Below the pieces are notes generated by a model. The model had not been told where the DNA came from. It ran no database searches and saw nothing but the letters and a program-made list of their open reading frames with translations. This document shows, in pieces, positions 18,393-27,356 of a stretch of DNA of 64,000 bases; positions within the stretch are counted from its first letter, which is position 1; the number at the start of each line of letters is the position of its first letter. Source of the DNA: Acidovorax sp. A79 (GTDB lineage Bacteria > Pseudomonadota > Gammaproteobacteria > Burkholderiales > Burkholderiaceae_C); assembly GCF_041154505.1 (NCBI RefSeq), contig NZ_AP028672.1, positions 2,892,501 through 2,956,500 of the forward strand, in the 5' to 3' direction. Both the position numbers and the translations under genes were made by a program.

Positions 18393-18439
18393 GGGCGCCA
18401 CCGGGCGCATGCCAGGAAAAATCGAGTCCAATCAGGCTG

Positions 18440-18483
18440 TAGCGCTTGTCCTTCAAGCGCAAACAGCTATAAATTAGGTAGCA
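18440..18483 (+). repeat. Dispersed 44-bp palindromic repeat, copy 4
   Basis: AGCGCTTGTCCTTCAAGCGC then AGCTATAAATTAGGTAGCA. It ends one base before the ATG of rsmE, so it makes up the whole ribosome-binding region of that gene (TTAGGTAGCAA). Confidence 0.85.
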
Positions 18484-18484
18484 A

Positions 18485-19246
18485 ATGCCCCGTTTCCACT
18501 GCCCGGCCCTTCTGTCCACCGGCGCCGAGCTGGACCTGCCCCCGGGCGCCGCGCGCCATGTGCAGGTGCTGCGCCTGCAGCCGGGCGATGCCATCACGCT
18601 GTTCCACGGCGGCCAGGACGGGGGCGACCCGGGCGGCGAGTTCGACGCCACCGTGCTGCGCATGGGCCGCAGCGACGTGCGCGTGCTGGTGGGCGCGCAC
18701 CATGCCACCGAACGCGAAGCCGCGCGCACGGTGCACCTGCTGGCGGGCATCACCGCCAACGAGCGCATGGACTGGCTCGTCGAGAAAGCCACCGAGCTGG
18801 GCGTGGCCAGCATCACGCCCCTGGTGGCCGAGCGCAGCGTGCTCAAGCTCAAGGGCGAGCGGGCCGAGAAAAAAATCGCCCACTGGCAGGCCGTGGCCGT
18901 GGCCGCCTGCGAACAGTGCGGCCGCAACCGCGTGCCCGTGGTGCACGGCGCCGTGGACCTGGCCAGCTGGGTGCGTGCGCGGCAAGCGGGTGGCGCCGGG
19001 GCCGAAGCGGCGGCGCAGCGCCTGCTGCTGTCGCTGCGCACGGGCACCGCGCCACTGCATGCGGCGGCGGCCCCCGCCGGGCCCGTGGTGTTTCTTTCCG
19101 GCCCGGAAGGCGGCCTCTCCGGCGCCGAGGAAGATCTGGCGCTGCTCCACGGCTTCGCCCCGGTCACGCTGGGGCCGCGCGTGCTGCGCGCCGAGACGGC
19201 GCCGCTCGCGGCCCTGGTGGCGCTCACGCTTCTCGCGGGCCCGTGA
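18485..19246 (+). CDS. rsmE: 16S rRNA m3U1498 methyltransferase RsmE
   Basis: A 253-residue SPOUT methyltransferase that methylates U1498 of 16S rRNA. The N-terminal PUA-like domain occupies ~1-75, and the knotted methyltransferase domain ~80-250. Typical segments are ERMDWLVEKATELGVASI, AACEQCGRNRVPVV, VVFLSGPEGGLS and LGPRVLRAETAPLAAL, which forms the SAM-binding knot. The start codon is directly preceded by a dispersed repeat, which leaves only AGGTAG as a weak ribosome site. Confidence 0.93.
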   Translation: MPRFHCPALLSTGAELDLPPGAARHVQVLRLQPGDAITLFHGGQDGGDPGGEFDATVLRMGRSDVRVLVGAHHATEREAARTVHLLAGITANERMDWLVEKATELGVASITPLVAERSVLKLKGERAEKKIAHWQAVAVAACEQCGRNRVPVVHGAVDLASWVRARQAGGAGAEAAAQRLLLSLRTGTAPLHAAAAPAGPVVFLSGPEGGLSGAEEDLALLHGFAPVTLGPRVLRAETAPLAALVALTLLAGP

Positions 19247-19377
19247 GGGGTTCACCCAGGCTGTACGCAGGGCGGCCCCCGCCCTAGAATGAACCGCAGA
19301 GCACCGGCAGCCGCCCGCCCGCGCGCCGCTGGCCCCGCGTTCCGCGCGATCCCACCACACTGGCAGGAGTTTCCATC

Positions 19378-20532
19378 TTGCGCACATCTTCCCGCCGGCG
19401 CCGCCTCAGGGATGTGGTTCTGTCGACCGATCCCCGGCGGCGCACGCTGGTGAGCATGGCGCTGCTCGCGCTGGCGCTCATGTCCAGCAGCGCGGGCGTG
19501 ATGCTGCTGGTGTCGATGGCGAGCAGCGCGGTGAACGCCGCCGCCGTGCAGTGGTGGGCCGCCATTTCGGTGGGCGGGCTCGTGGTGATGACGGCATTCA
19601 TCCGCTCGGGCGAGACCGCCCGGCTCAACGACCCCTCGCTCACCGTGCCCCAGATGGTCTGGACCATCACCAGCGGCGCCGTGGCCTACGTGCTGGCGGG
19701 CGATGCGCGCGGCGTGGTGCCCAGCGTGCTGGCCATGATCCTGTTCTTCGGCACCTTCGGGCTGACCGTGGCCGAGGTCATCGGCATCGGCGTATATGCG
19801 CTGCTGGCCTTTGCCTGCGCCGTGGCCGCCACCACCCGTTTCAGCGCCAGCCCATTCGGCTACCTGGACACCGCCTATGCGCTCATGGTGCTCATCGTGC
19901 TGGGCGGCAGCATCGCGCTGAACCTGCGCATCCAGCGCATCCGCGCGCGGCTGCGCGAGCAGCGCGAGGCCTTGGCCCACGCCCTCGCCGTCAACCGCGA
20001 GCTGGCCACGCGCGACGAGCTCACGGGCCTGCCCAACCGCCGCGCGATGCTCGACCTGATGGACCTGGAGCATCGGCGCAGCCTGCGCAGCGGCCGCCCC
20101 ATGCTGCTGGCGGAACTTGACATCGATCACTTCAAGCGTGTCAACGACAGCCACGGCCATGCCACCGGCGACCGCGCGCTGCAGGCCTTTGCCGGCGTGG
20201 TGCGCGCGAGCGTGCGCGACACCGACGTGCTGGCCCGCTGGGGCGGCGAAGAGTTCGTGCTGATGCTGTCGGACACCCATCTGGACGATGCGCGCGACCT
20301 GCTCGAGCGCGTGCGCCTGGCCGTGGCCGCGATGGAGATCCCTCACTCCACCGGCGTGCTGCGCCTGTCCGTGTCAGCCGGCCTGGCGCTGCACCTGCCG
20401 GGCGACACGGTGGAGCTCACGCTGGAGCGCGCGGACCAGGCGCTCTACACCGCCAAGTCGCTGGGCCGCAACCGCGTCGTGGTGGCGCCGTCCGGCCCAC
20501 GGGGCGCGGTCTCGCTCGGCGCCCGGGCTTGA
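19378..20532 (+). CDS. Membrane diguanylate cyclase (GGDEF)
   Basis: A 384-residue protein with about six membrane helices (residues ~24-185), a short coiled linker, and a GGDEF domain (~210-375). The active site is GGEEF starting at residue 289. The product-inhibition I-site RDTD starts at 280, five residues before it, so it should make c-di-GMP with feedback control. The start appears to be TTG: AGGAG lies 8 bases upstream, there is no in-frame ATG before it, and the next Met would remove the basic N-terminus. TAGAAT near 19285 is a possible -10. It differs in membrane domain from the cyclase at 38983. Confidence 0.88.
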   Translation: MRTSSRRRRLRDVVLSTDPRRRTLVSMALLALALMSSSAGVMLLVSMASSAVNAAAVQWWAAISVGGLVVMTAFIRSGETARLNDPSLTVPQMVWTITSGAVAYVLAGDARGVVPSVLAMILFFGTFGLTVAEVIGIGVYALLAFACAVAATTRFSASPFGYLDTAYALMVLIVLGGSIALNLRIQRIRARLREQREALAHALAVNRELATRDELTGLPNRRAMLDLMDLEHRRSLRSGRPMLLAELDIDHFKRVNDSHGHATGDRALQAFAGVVRASVRDTDVLARWGGEEFVLMLSDTHLDDARDLLERVRLAVAAMEIPHSTGVLRLSVSAGLALHLPGDTVELTLERADQALYTAKSLGRNRVVVAPSGPRGAVSLGARA

Positions 20533-20615
20533 CATGGGGCGGCATGCCGCGCGTGCCCACGACCGCGACCTGCGCCGCGAAGGACGCGGGCAAAGCCGCC
20601 ACCCGGCGGGCGCTT

Positions 20616-21917
20616 TCAGGTCCGCAGGCGGGGCGGGGCGCGCATCTGCTCCGGCGTGGTGAAGTAGGCGGTCGACGCGCCCAGTTGGCCGCGCACCTGG
20701 GCCAGCTCGTGGCGCGCCACGCTGCGCAGGTGCACCTCGTCGGGCCCGTCCATCAGGCGCAGCGCGCGGCCCCAGGTCCAGAACGCGGCCAGCGGCGTGT
20801 CGGGCGACAGGCCCATGGCGCCAAAGATCTGCATGGCGCGGTCCACCACGCGCTGCTGCAGGCGCGCGGCCACCACCTTGATGGCCGCGACCTGGGCACG
20901 CACCTGGCGGACATCGGCGGCATCGCCCTGGTCCAGCAACCAGGCCGCATGCAGCACCAGCAGCCGCGCCTGGTCGATCTCGATGCGCGACTCGGCAATC
21001 CACTCCTGCACGTTGGCCTGCTCGGCCAGAGCCTTGCCGAAGGCCGTGCGTTCGAGCGCGCGCTCGGTGGCCAGGCGCTGCGCCAGCTCGCACTGCCCGA
21101 TGGTGCGCATGCAATGGTGCACACGCCCCGGCCCCAGGCGCGCCTGTGCCATCGCAAACCCCGCGCCCCAGTCGCCCAGGAGGTGGTCGGCCGGCACCCG
21201 GACATCCTGCAGCAGGACCTCGCAATGCCCCTCGGGGGCGTGGTGGTGCAGCACGCTGATGTTGCGCACCACCCTCAGGCCCGGCGTGGCGGCGGGCACC
21301 AGCACCATGCTGTGGCGCGCGTGGCTCGGAGCCTCGCCGCCGCCACCGTCTGCGCCGGCATTGCGGCACAGCACGATGAACAGCCGGCACTGAGGATGCG
21401 CCGCCCCCGTGATGAACCACTTGCGGCCGCTGAGCACCAGCACATCCCCTTCGCGCCGCACCGTGGTCTGCAGGTTGGTGGGGTCGGACGAGGCCACATC
21501 CGGCTCGCTCATGGCGAAGGCCGAGCGCATCTGGCCACGCAGCAGCGGCTGCAGCCAGCATGCACGCTGCGCGGGCGTGGCAAAGCGGTGCAGCAGCTCG
21601 ATGTTGCCGGTGTCCGGCGCCTGGCAGTTGAACACCTCGGCGGCCCAGGGCAGGCGGCCCATCGCCTCGGCCAGCGGCGCGTAGTCGAGGTTGGACAGGC
21701 GGGTGCCGGGCTCGTCGGGCCCCAGCGTGGGCAGGAACAGGTTCCACAACCCCTCCTCGCGGGCCAGGGCCTTGAGGTCTTCCACGAAGGGCGGCGGGTA
21801 GTCGCCCGCCAGCGCGGCCGCATGCCAGGCGGCGTTGTAGGGCAGCAGATAGCGGTCCATGAACGCCACGAGGCGGTCATGCAGTTCACGGGCCAGGGGC
21901 GAAGGTGCGAAGTCCAT
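20616..21917 (-). CDS. Acyl-CoA dehydrogenase family protein (ACAD10/11-like)
   Basis: A 433-residue FAD-dependent acyl-CoA dehydrogenase. Segments include the N-terminal helical part (LYNLFLP-like WNLFLPTLGPDEPG), the FAD/substrate region FAMSEPDVASSDPTNLQ, SGRKWFITGAAHPQ, and the C-terminal helical domain with FGKALAEQANVQEWIAESRIEID. The length and the middle motifs resemble the ACAD10/11 group acting on longer or branched acyl-CoAs. No electron-transfer or thiolase gene is adjacent, so the substrate cannot be told from context. MDFAPSPLARELHD is chosen as start, matching the family N-terminus. Confidence 0.85.
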   Translation of the reverse strand: MDFAPSPLARELHDRLVAFMDRYLLPYNAAWHAAALAGDYPPPFVEDLKALAREEGLWNLFLPTLGPDEPGTRLSNLDYAPLAEAMGRLPWAAEVFNCQAPDTGNIELLHRFATPAQRACWLQPLLRGQMRSAFAMSEPDVASSDPTNLQTTVRREGDVLVLSGRKWFITGAAHPQCRLFIVLCRNAGADGGGGEAPSHARHSMVLVPAATPGLRVVRNISVLHHHAPEGHCEVLLQDVRVPADHLLGDWGAGFAMAQARLGPGRVHHCMRTIGQCELAQRLATERALERTAFGKALAEQANVQEWIAESRIEIDQARLLVLHAAWLLDQGDAADVRQVRAQVAAIKVVAARLQQRVVDRAMQIFGAMGLSPDTPLAAFWTWGRALRLMDGPDEVHLRSVARHELAQVRGQLGASTAYFTTPEQMRAPPRLRT

Positions 21918-22021
21918 GCGGCCATTGTGAAAACCGCACGGGCACGCGTCACAACGCAGGCGACACCGGGCTTGACGCAGGTCACGCACACCGCGGCCCC
22001 AGCCCGCTGCCTGCTCTGGAA

Positions 22022-22066
22022 CGCTCCTCATTTCATAGCTGCCAGCGCTTGCCAATCCGGCGATAG
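22022..22066 (-). repeat. Dispersed 44-bp palindromic repeat, copy 5
   Basis: Reverse-oriented, diverged copy: GCTCCTCATTTCATAGCTGC followed by CAGCGCTTGCCAATCC and GCGATAGCGGGCATTTTTT. It resembles copy 2 in keeping a hairpin and T-run. It lies upstream of the SRAP gene. Confidence 0.65.
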
Positions 22067-22113
22067 CGGGCATTTTTTCCATGGGTCGCGCGGCAGGCCG
22101 GTACCATCGCACG

Positions 22114-22854
22114 ATGAGCACGCACTACGAAACCCTGCACCCCGCCGACGTCTACCGCGAGGCATTCGCGGTGGAACCTCCGCCGGCACCCGACGAGCGC
22201 CACCTGTGGCCGCGCAAGCCGGGCGGCTTCATCGTGCATGCAGCCGCCGCGGCGGCCATGGCCACCCCGCCGGGCGAACAGGCACCAGCACCGGCTGTGG
22301 ACGACAAGGCAGCCGCCGCCCGCGTGCTGGTGCCCGCGCAGTGGGGGCTGGTGCCGCACTGGGTCAAGTCGGCGTCCGACGCGAAGCTGCGCGCCCCCAA
22401 GCTGGTCAACGCCAAGTCCGACCTGGCCTCCACCGGCACGGCATTCCGCGATGCCTGGCTGAACGGCCAGCGCTGCATAGTGCCGATGATGGCGTTCTAT
22501 GAAGACGACTTCCGCTCCGGCAAGGCCGTGCCCACGCGCATCTCCCGCGTGGACGGCAAGCCCATGGGCGTGGCGGGGCTGTGGGCCCGCTGGCAGGGAG
22601 CCGATGGCGAGGTGATCGTGAGCTACTGCCTGCTCACCGTGAACGCCAACAACCACGCGCTGCTGCACCGCTACCAGCAACCGGGCAGCGAAAAGAGCAT
22701 GCCCGCCATCCTGAACGAAGGCGCCTACGACGCCTGGCTCACGGCCCGCCCCGACAAGGCCAAGGAATTCATGCGCCAGTACGCGGCCACCGCGCTCACG
22801 GCCAACCCGGTGGAGAAGAAAGCCGACAAGGTGCCCAAGGGCTGGCTGGGGTAA
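22114..22854 (+). CDS. SRAP-family (YedK/HMCES-like) protein lacking Cys2
   Basis: A 246-residue member of the SRAP family, whose characterised members cap abasic sites in single-stranded DNA through Cys2. Family segments present are WGLVPHWVK, KLVNAKSD (active-site Asn), RCIVPMMAFYED (active-site Glu) and KSMPAIL. The N-terminus reads MSTHYETLHP where the family has MCxxY: codon 2 is AGC, one base from TGC. An alternative upstream ATG (22081) also brings no Cys2. Either this protein does not crosslink DNA, or there is a sequence error. It follows a dispersed repeat. Confidence 0.85.
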   Translation: MSTHYETLHPADVYREAFAVEPPPAPDERHLWPRKPGGFIVHAAAAAAMATPPGEQAPAPAVDDKAAAARVLVPAQWGLVPHWVKSASDAKLRAPKLVNAKSDLASTGTAFRDAWLNGQRCIVPMMAFYEDDFRSGKAVPTRISRVDGKPMGVAGLWARWQGADGEVIVSYCLLTVNANNHALLHRYQQPGSEKSMPAILNEGAYDAWLTARPDKAKEFMRQYAATALTANPVEKKADKVPKGWLG

Positions 22855-23444
22855 AGCCTGCCTGCCAGTCCTTCAGCACACCCCCGGTGGATTGGAGTGG
22901 GGGCGGGAGGCAGATCATCGCTCGGTGGCCCACGGCGTTCAGCCTTTTCGCGCCGAGGGTCTCAGCCAGCGGCTGATCCACAAATCCTCCCGCACCACGC
23001 ACACCTTTTCACGCTGAGCTTGTCGAAGCGCAGCGCGAGGCTTCGACAAGCTGAGTCCGAACGGTGGCGGCGTGCGGGCCACCGAACAGTCCGAGGCGGC
23101 AAGCAGCAGGAAGCTCCCTGCCCAGCCCCCACTCCATGCCCACCTCAACGGCGCTATCTGGTCGAAAAGCAGGCCGACGCCAATCCACTGCACCTGGGGA
23201 AAAACCGCCCGGGGCTCGGCCAGAGCTGGCACCCGGGAGGGCGTCGGCGGGTGCGCCTCGCGGTCCCTCTCTTCCTCAGCACACCGCCCGCCAGAGAGCG
23301 GTCCAACAAGGTTGTACACCGGATGAACAAATCAATACACTTCTCTTGCGCGGGCTTGCCAACCCCCACGCAAGAACGTGGTGCGGGCTAGTCAACACGC
23401 TCTATCAATGGTTGGTTCATGGTCAAGCTGAACGAAAGATCAAC
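22855..23444. other. Gene-free region with REP-like palindrome
   Basis: No convincing gene is seen in these 590 bases. They contain a REP-like inverted repeat at 23017-23052. A possible promoter for the beta-helix gene has TTGTAC at 23312-23317 and TACACT at 23336-23341, with an 18-base spacer. Local composition shifts toward A+T after about 23300, leading into a lower-GC patch. Confidence 0.5.
23017..23052. repeat. REP-like palindrome (TTCGACAAGCT type)
   Basis: AGCTTGTCGAAGC (23017-23029) and GCTTCGACAAGCT (23040-23052) are perfect 13-bp inverted arms with a 10-base loop. GTCCGAACGG follows. Palindromes of this TTCGACAAGCTxAG wording are widespread between genes of many proteobacteria. Only one copy occurs here. 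Confidence 0.75.
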
Positions 23445-24218
23445 ATGAAAATTTCTTTCTCAAACTGGGGAGTACTGCTGTTGGCCACGCTCCTGCTGGG
23501 ACTGGGTTCCTCTGCCCATGCGCAGGCGACACGCACCTGGGTGTCCGGAGTGGGCGATGACGCCAATCCCTGCAGCCGGACCGCCCCCTGCAAGACATTC
23601 GCAGGTGCGATCAGCAAAACGGCGGCAGGTGGCGAGATCAACGCGATGGACGACGCGGGCTACGGAGCCGTCACTATCACCAAGTCCATCACCATCAATG
23701 GCGGGGGCCATATCGCAGGCATCCTGGTCTCCGGTGCCGGCCAGAATGGCATCACCATCAATGCAGCTGCCACCGATGTTGTTGTCTTGCGCGGACTCAC
23801 CTTCACGGGCCTGTCCGGTGCCCTGAATGCTGTGAGGTACATGGCAGCGCGCTATGTAGTGGTGGAAGACAGCACGATCGAAGGCTACGCCAATGGAATC
23901 AATATGCTGACCACCGTCGTGAACGGGCGGATGGATATCCGCAATGTGCAGATGACCAACGCCACCTCGACCCCCAATACTTTTGGCATACACATTGGGC
24001 CTGCCGGTTCCATTTCGACCATCAGCAACGTTTCCGTCCGGGGATACACCAATGGCATCACCACCCGAGGCGGTGTCACCTATCTGAGGGGGTCCACCAT
24101 CGTGGCGAACGATACGGGCTACAGCAACCTGGGTGGGAGCCTGCTGTCCTTTGGCGACAACATGGTGAGCGGCAACACGGTCAATGGCACGGCCACCGGA
24201 AGCATTCCGCATTTCTGA
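23445..24218 (+). CDS. Secreted right-handed beta-helix protein
   Basis: A 257-residue protein. Residues 1-26 are a clear signal peptide (LLLATLLLGLGSSAHA). The mature part opens with RTWVSGVGDDANPCSRTAPC, a recurring start in a family of exported beta-helix proteins, then shows ~20-residue turns typical of parallel beta-helices (ITINGGGHIAGILV, VVVLRGLTFTG, VVVEDSTIEGYANGI). Two cysteines near the N-terminus could form a disulphide. No carbohydrate-active catalytic residues can be assigned; function is unknown. It lies alone in a lower-GC, gene-poor patch next to an acyltransferase, which suggests acquired DNA. Confidence 0.75.
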   Translation: MKISFSNWGVLLLATLLLGLGSSAHAQATRTWVSGVGDDANPCSRTAPCKTFAGAISKTAAGGEINAMDDAGYGAVTITKSITINGGGHIAGILVSGAGQNGITINAAATDVVVLRGLTFTGLSGALNAVRYMAARYVVVEDSTIEGYANGINMLTTVVNGRMDIRNVQMTNATSTPNTFGIHIGPAGSISTISNVSVRGYTNGITTRGGVTYLRGSTIVANDTGYSNLGGSLLSFGDNMVSGNTVNGTATGSIPHF

Positions 24219-24691
24219 CAGGACATAGATGGCCCCAAGGGTCTCCTCATCCGCCCTCCCGGGTGGGGTACCCTTGATTCCAAGATTCATCGGATTTCTG
24301 GCAGGAAATGTCTCAATCTGGTGCCGCGCAGGCGGTGTCGGGGCCGCAGGTGACGCGTGGGGGCGGGGCTCACGCAAAACACCGCTCGGACAGCTGTCGT
24401 CCATATCCAGCTGCCAAGGCAATGCGCTTGCAAGACGCGCGTAAAACCGCCGTCCAGATGAGACCGCCTGTGGCCCGTTAAAAACGGCCCGTGATTTTTT
24501 GCGGAGGAGTCCACCCGAATTCCGCAGACCCTGATGAACTTGGCGCGCCTTGCAAAAACTGCCCCGCCCAGGTCGACTAACCAGCCTGCAATGCATACCT
24601 TGCCATCCGGCTGGCCAAGAGCTTCTGGCCCGCCTGCCTACGATCTCCCGAGGCACGCAAATCCGCAAGATCAATCAATTCAACAACCCAA
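24219..24691. other. Gene-free, lower-GC intergenic region
   Basis: No gene is supported over these 473 bases. Base composition falls toward equal AT and GC near the acyltransferase. A small perfect hairpin (CCGTT-AAA-AACGG) near 24477-24489, followed by GATTTTTT, could be a weak terminator. No repeats of the two main families occur here. Confidence 0.5.
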
Positions 24692-25705
24692 ATGCTCGGA
24701 TCGCTGCGATTTTTTCTTGCATTGTCTGTGGTCGTTGCCCATTTGGCCGAAGGCGTGCAATTCTTTACTCACTGGGGGCTTTTCGCCGTATTTGGTTTTT
24801 ACCTCATATCAGGCTACCTTATTACCACGATTCTGAATGAAACGTACCATTTCCGTTTTTCGGCCTTCGTAGTCAATAGATTCTTGCGCCTTTTCCCCAT
24901 TTACTACGTGGTGGCTGCCGCCACGATACCGGCCATCATTCTTTCGAATAGTGCATATGGCTTTCACCCTGCATGGACCATTCAAACCAGCTGGATTGAT
25001 GTTCTTGGAAATATCCTCATCATTCCATTTGAATTTTATGATTCATCTTTCCGCCTAGTGCCTCCCGCATGGTCAGTCGCAGTGGAGCTGATCAATTACC
25101 TCATACTTTGGCTTATTGCCGCGAGAAGTCGATCACTGGCGATTTTTATATTCCTGCTTGCTTGCGCATACCACATTGCAAGCCTCTGGAGTGGTGCCGA
25201 CTGGGGTAAGCGGTACTATCCCTTCTATGCTGCGCTACTACCATTCTCGCTGGGTGCACTGGTCTATTTCTTCCGGAATTCGATCAGCAACGGATCACCA
25301 CGGCTCCAGGCATTCATTGCAAATTTTTCATGTGCCGCATGGCTGGCCAATCTGGCACTGTGTGATTTTCTAGGTGGAATCGGCGGTCGATTATTCAGCT
25401 TGCTGTTCTACGTGAACCTTGCGGCCTTGGCTATTTTCTTGTACGTGACGGTCAGTTCGCCTAAAAGCGTTCCAAGATGGAAGTGGGACAAGCAGATCGG
25501 GGACTTGGCATACCCCATATTTCTCACGCACTGGATAATTTCCTACCTGGTAGGCCAATATTTTCTGGATGGGCAGCGCAGGGGAATGATTCTGCTTGCA
25601 GCTTCCATTGTTCCGATCATCGTGGTGTCCTACGCGCTGGCCAAAATGGCAGACAAAATGATCGAGCCCTTGCGAAATCAAGTGAGGAGCGGGATCAAAC
25701 CCTGA
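24692..25705 (+). CDS. Acyltransferase-3 family integral membrane protein
   Basis: A 337-residue polytopic protein with about ten membrane helices. The family signatures are LRFFLALSVVVAHL at the N-terminus, FGFYLISGYLITTIL, RFLRLFPIYYVV and AWSVAVELINYLI. Such enzymes O-acetylate surface polysaccharides, LPS or peptidoglycan from the cytoplasmic acetyl-CoA pool. Codon use is much more A/T-rich than that of neighbouring genes (many TTT, ATT and AAT codons), a sign of horizontal transfer. No glycosyltransferase or polysaccharide genes are adjacent, so the substrate is unknown. Confidence 0.85.
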   Translation: MLGSLRFFLALSVVVAHLAEGVQFFTHWGLFAVFGFYLISGYLITTILNETYHFRFSAFVVNRFLRLFPIYYVVAAATIPAIILSNSAYGFHPAWTIQTSWIDVLGNILIIPFEFYDSSFRLVPPAWSVAVELINYLILWLIAARSRSLAIFIFLLACAYHIASLWSGADWGKRYYPFYAALLPFSLGALVYFFRNSISNGSPRLQAFIANFSCAAWLANLALCDFLGGIGGRLFSLLFYVNLAALAIFLYVTVSSPKSVPRWKWDKQIGDLAYPIFLTHWIISYLVGQYFLDGQRRGMILLAASIVPIIVVSYALAKMADKMIEPLRNQVRSGIKP

Positions 25706-25780
25706 GATTCCCGGTGCAAGGTACGGACGCGTCCTTCGTCCTTCCATTTCGCCAGGGGTGCCGAGCCGGGTGGTGCTTGC

Positions 25781-27268
25781 CTAGAGTCCCAGTGACTCAA
25801 AAACGCCGCCCATGCGGTTTTCCACCTCCACATCCATCGCCATGGGCCGGCCCCACTCGCGCTGGGTTTCGCCGGGCCATTTGTTCGTGGCGTCCATCCC
25901 CATCTTGCTGCCCAGGCCGCTCACGGGGGAGGCGAAGTCCAGGTAGTCGATGGGCGTGTGTTCCACCAGCAGCGTGTCGCGCGCCGGGTCCATGCGGGTG
26001 GTGATGGCCCAGACCACATCCTTCCATTCGCGCACGTCCACATCGTCGTCCACCACCACGATGAACTTGGTGTACATGAACTGGCGCAGGTGGCTCCACA
26101 CGCCCATCATCACGCGCCGCGCGTGGCCCGCGTAGGCCTTGCGGATGCTCACCACCGCCATGCGGTAGCTGCAGCCCTCGGGCGGCAGGTAGAAGTCCAC
26201 GATCTCGGGGAACTGCTTTTGCAGGAGCGGGATGAACAGCTCGTTCATCGCCAGGCCCAGCACGGCGGGCTCGTCGGGCGGCTTGCCGGTGTAGGTGCTG
26301 TGGTAGATCGCGTCCTTGCGCATCGTGATGCGGTCCACGGTGAGCACGGGGAACTCAGCGCATTCGTTGTAGTAGCCGGTGTGGTCGCCGTAGGGCCCCT
26401 CCAGCGCATGCTGCCAGCCGCTCGCGTGGCTCGCGTCCGGCGCTATGTGGCCTTCGAGCACGATCTCGGCGGTGGCGGGCACCGAGAGGGGCACGCCCAG
26501 CGCGGGCGTGACCTCGGTGCGTGCGCCGCGCAGCAGGCCGGCGAACTGGTATTCGCTCAAGGAGTCGGGCACGGGCGTGACCGCGCCGAGCAGCGTGGCC
26601 GGGTCCGCGCCCAGCGCCACGGCCACGGGGTAGGGCTGGCCGGGGTGCGCGGCGCAGTGGTCGGCGAAGTCGAGCGCGCCGCCCCGGTGGGCGAGCCAGC
26701 GCACGATGACCTGGTTGCGCGAGAGCACCTGCTGGCGGTAGATGCCCAGGTTCTGCCGCGCCTTGCGCGGCCCGCGCGTGATGGTCAGGCCCCAGGTGAT
26801 GAGCGGGGCCACGTCGCCCGGCCAGCAGTGCTGCACGGGCAGGCGGGCCAGGTCCACGTCCGGCCCTTCCCACACCACCTGCTGGCAGGGCGCGCCCCGG
26901 GCCACGGTGTGCGGCGCCATGTGCCACAGCGTCTTGAGGAAGGGGCCCATGGCCAGCATGTCCTTGACGCTGCGGGGTGCCTCGGGCTCCTTGAGGGTGG
27001 CCAGCAGTTCGCCCAGGGCGCGCACGCCGTGCAGGTCGGCCACGCCCATGGCGCGGGCCACGCGGCCGGGCGTGCCGAACAGGTTGGTGAGCACGGGCAG
27101 CGCGTGGCCCGTGGGCTGCGTGAACAGCAGCGCGGGGCCGCCCGCGCGCAGCACGCGGTCGCTCAGCGCCGTCATCTCCAGGCGCGGCGACACGGGCTCG
27201 CGCACGCGGCGCAGGTCGCCCGTGGCTTCGAGCTGGGCCATGAAGTCGCGCAGGTCGCGGTAGGCCAT
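25781..27268 (-). CDS. ubiD: 4-hydroxy-3-polyprenylbenzoate decarboxylase UbiD
   Basis: A 495-residue prenylated-FMN decarboxylase that removes the carboxyl group of polyprenyl-4-hydroxybenzoate in ubiquinone synthesis. Seen are [19 protein letters not shown] at the start, [11 protein letters not shown] with active-site Glu/Arg context, and [14 protein letters not shown] and [10 protein letters not shown] at the end. Length is typical. It is the last gene of a minus-strand series with ubiX, whose product makes its prenyl-FMN cofactor, and with ubiT, ubiU and ubiV. A 78-base gap with a dispersed repeat separates it from ubiX. Confidence 0.95.
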   Translation of the reverse strand: MAYRDLRDFMAQLEATGDLRRVREPVSPRLEMTALSDRVLRAGGPALLFTQPTGHALPVLTNLFGTPGRVARAMGVADLHGVRALGELLATLKEPEAPRSVKDMLAMGPFLKTLWHMAPHTVARGAPCQQVVWEGPDVDLARLPVQHCWPGDVAPLITWGLTITRGPRKARQNLGIYRQQVLSRNQVIVRWLAHRGGALDFADHCAAHPGQPYPVAVALGADPATLLGAVTPVPDSLSEYQFAGLLRGARTEVTPALGVPLSVPATAEIVLEGHIAPDASHASGWQHALEGPYGDHTGYYNECAEFPVLTVDRITMRKDAIYHSTYTGKPPDEPAVLGLAMNELFIPLLQKQFPEIVDFYLPPEGCSYRMAVVSIRKAYAGHARRVMMGVWSHLRQFMYTKFIVVVDDDVDVREWKDVVWAITTRMDPARDTLLVEHTPIDYLDFASPVSGLGSKMGMDATNKWPGETQREWGRPMAMDVEVENRMGGVFESLGL

Positions 27269-27312
27269 ATCAGTACCAGAATTTGATTTTGAATTTGAAT
27301 GAAATCAGCCTG

Positions 27313-27356
27313 TCGCGCTTATAAATGGTGCGCCAGTAGCTATCAATTAATGAGCA
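27313..27356 (+). repeat. Dispersed 44-bp palindromic repeat, copy 6
   Basis: TCGCGCTTATAAATGGTGCGC, with a degenerate palindrome, then AGCTATCAATTAATGAGCA. It overlaps the last two codons and the stop of ubiX. The preceding AATTTGAATGAAATCAGCC matches the AT-rich lead-in seen at copies 3 and 10. Confidence 0.75.
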
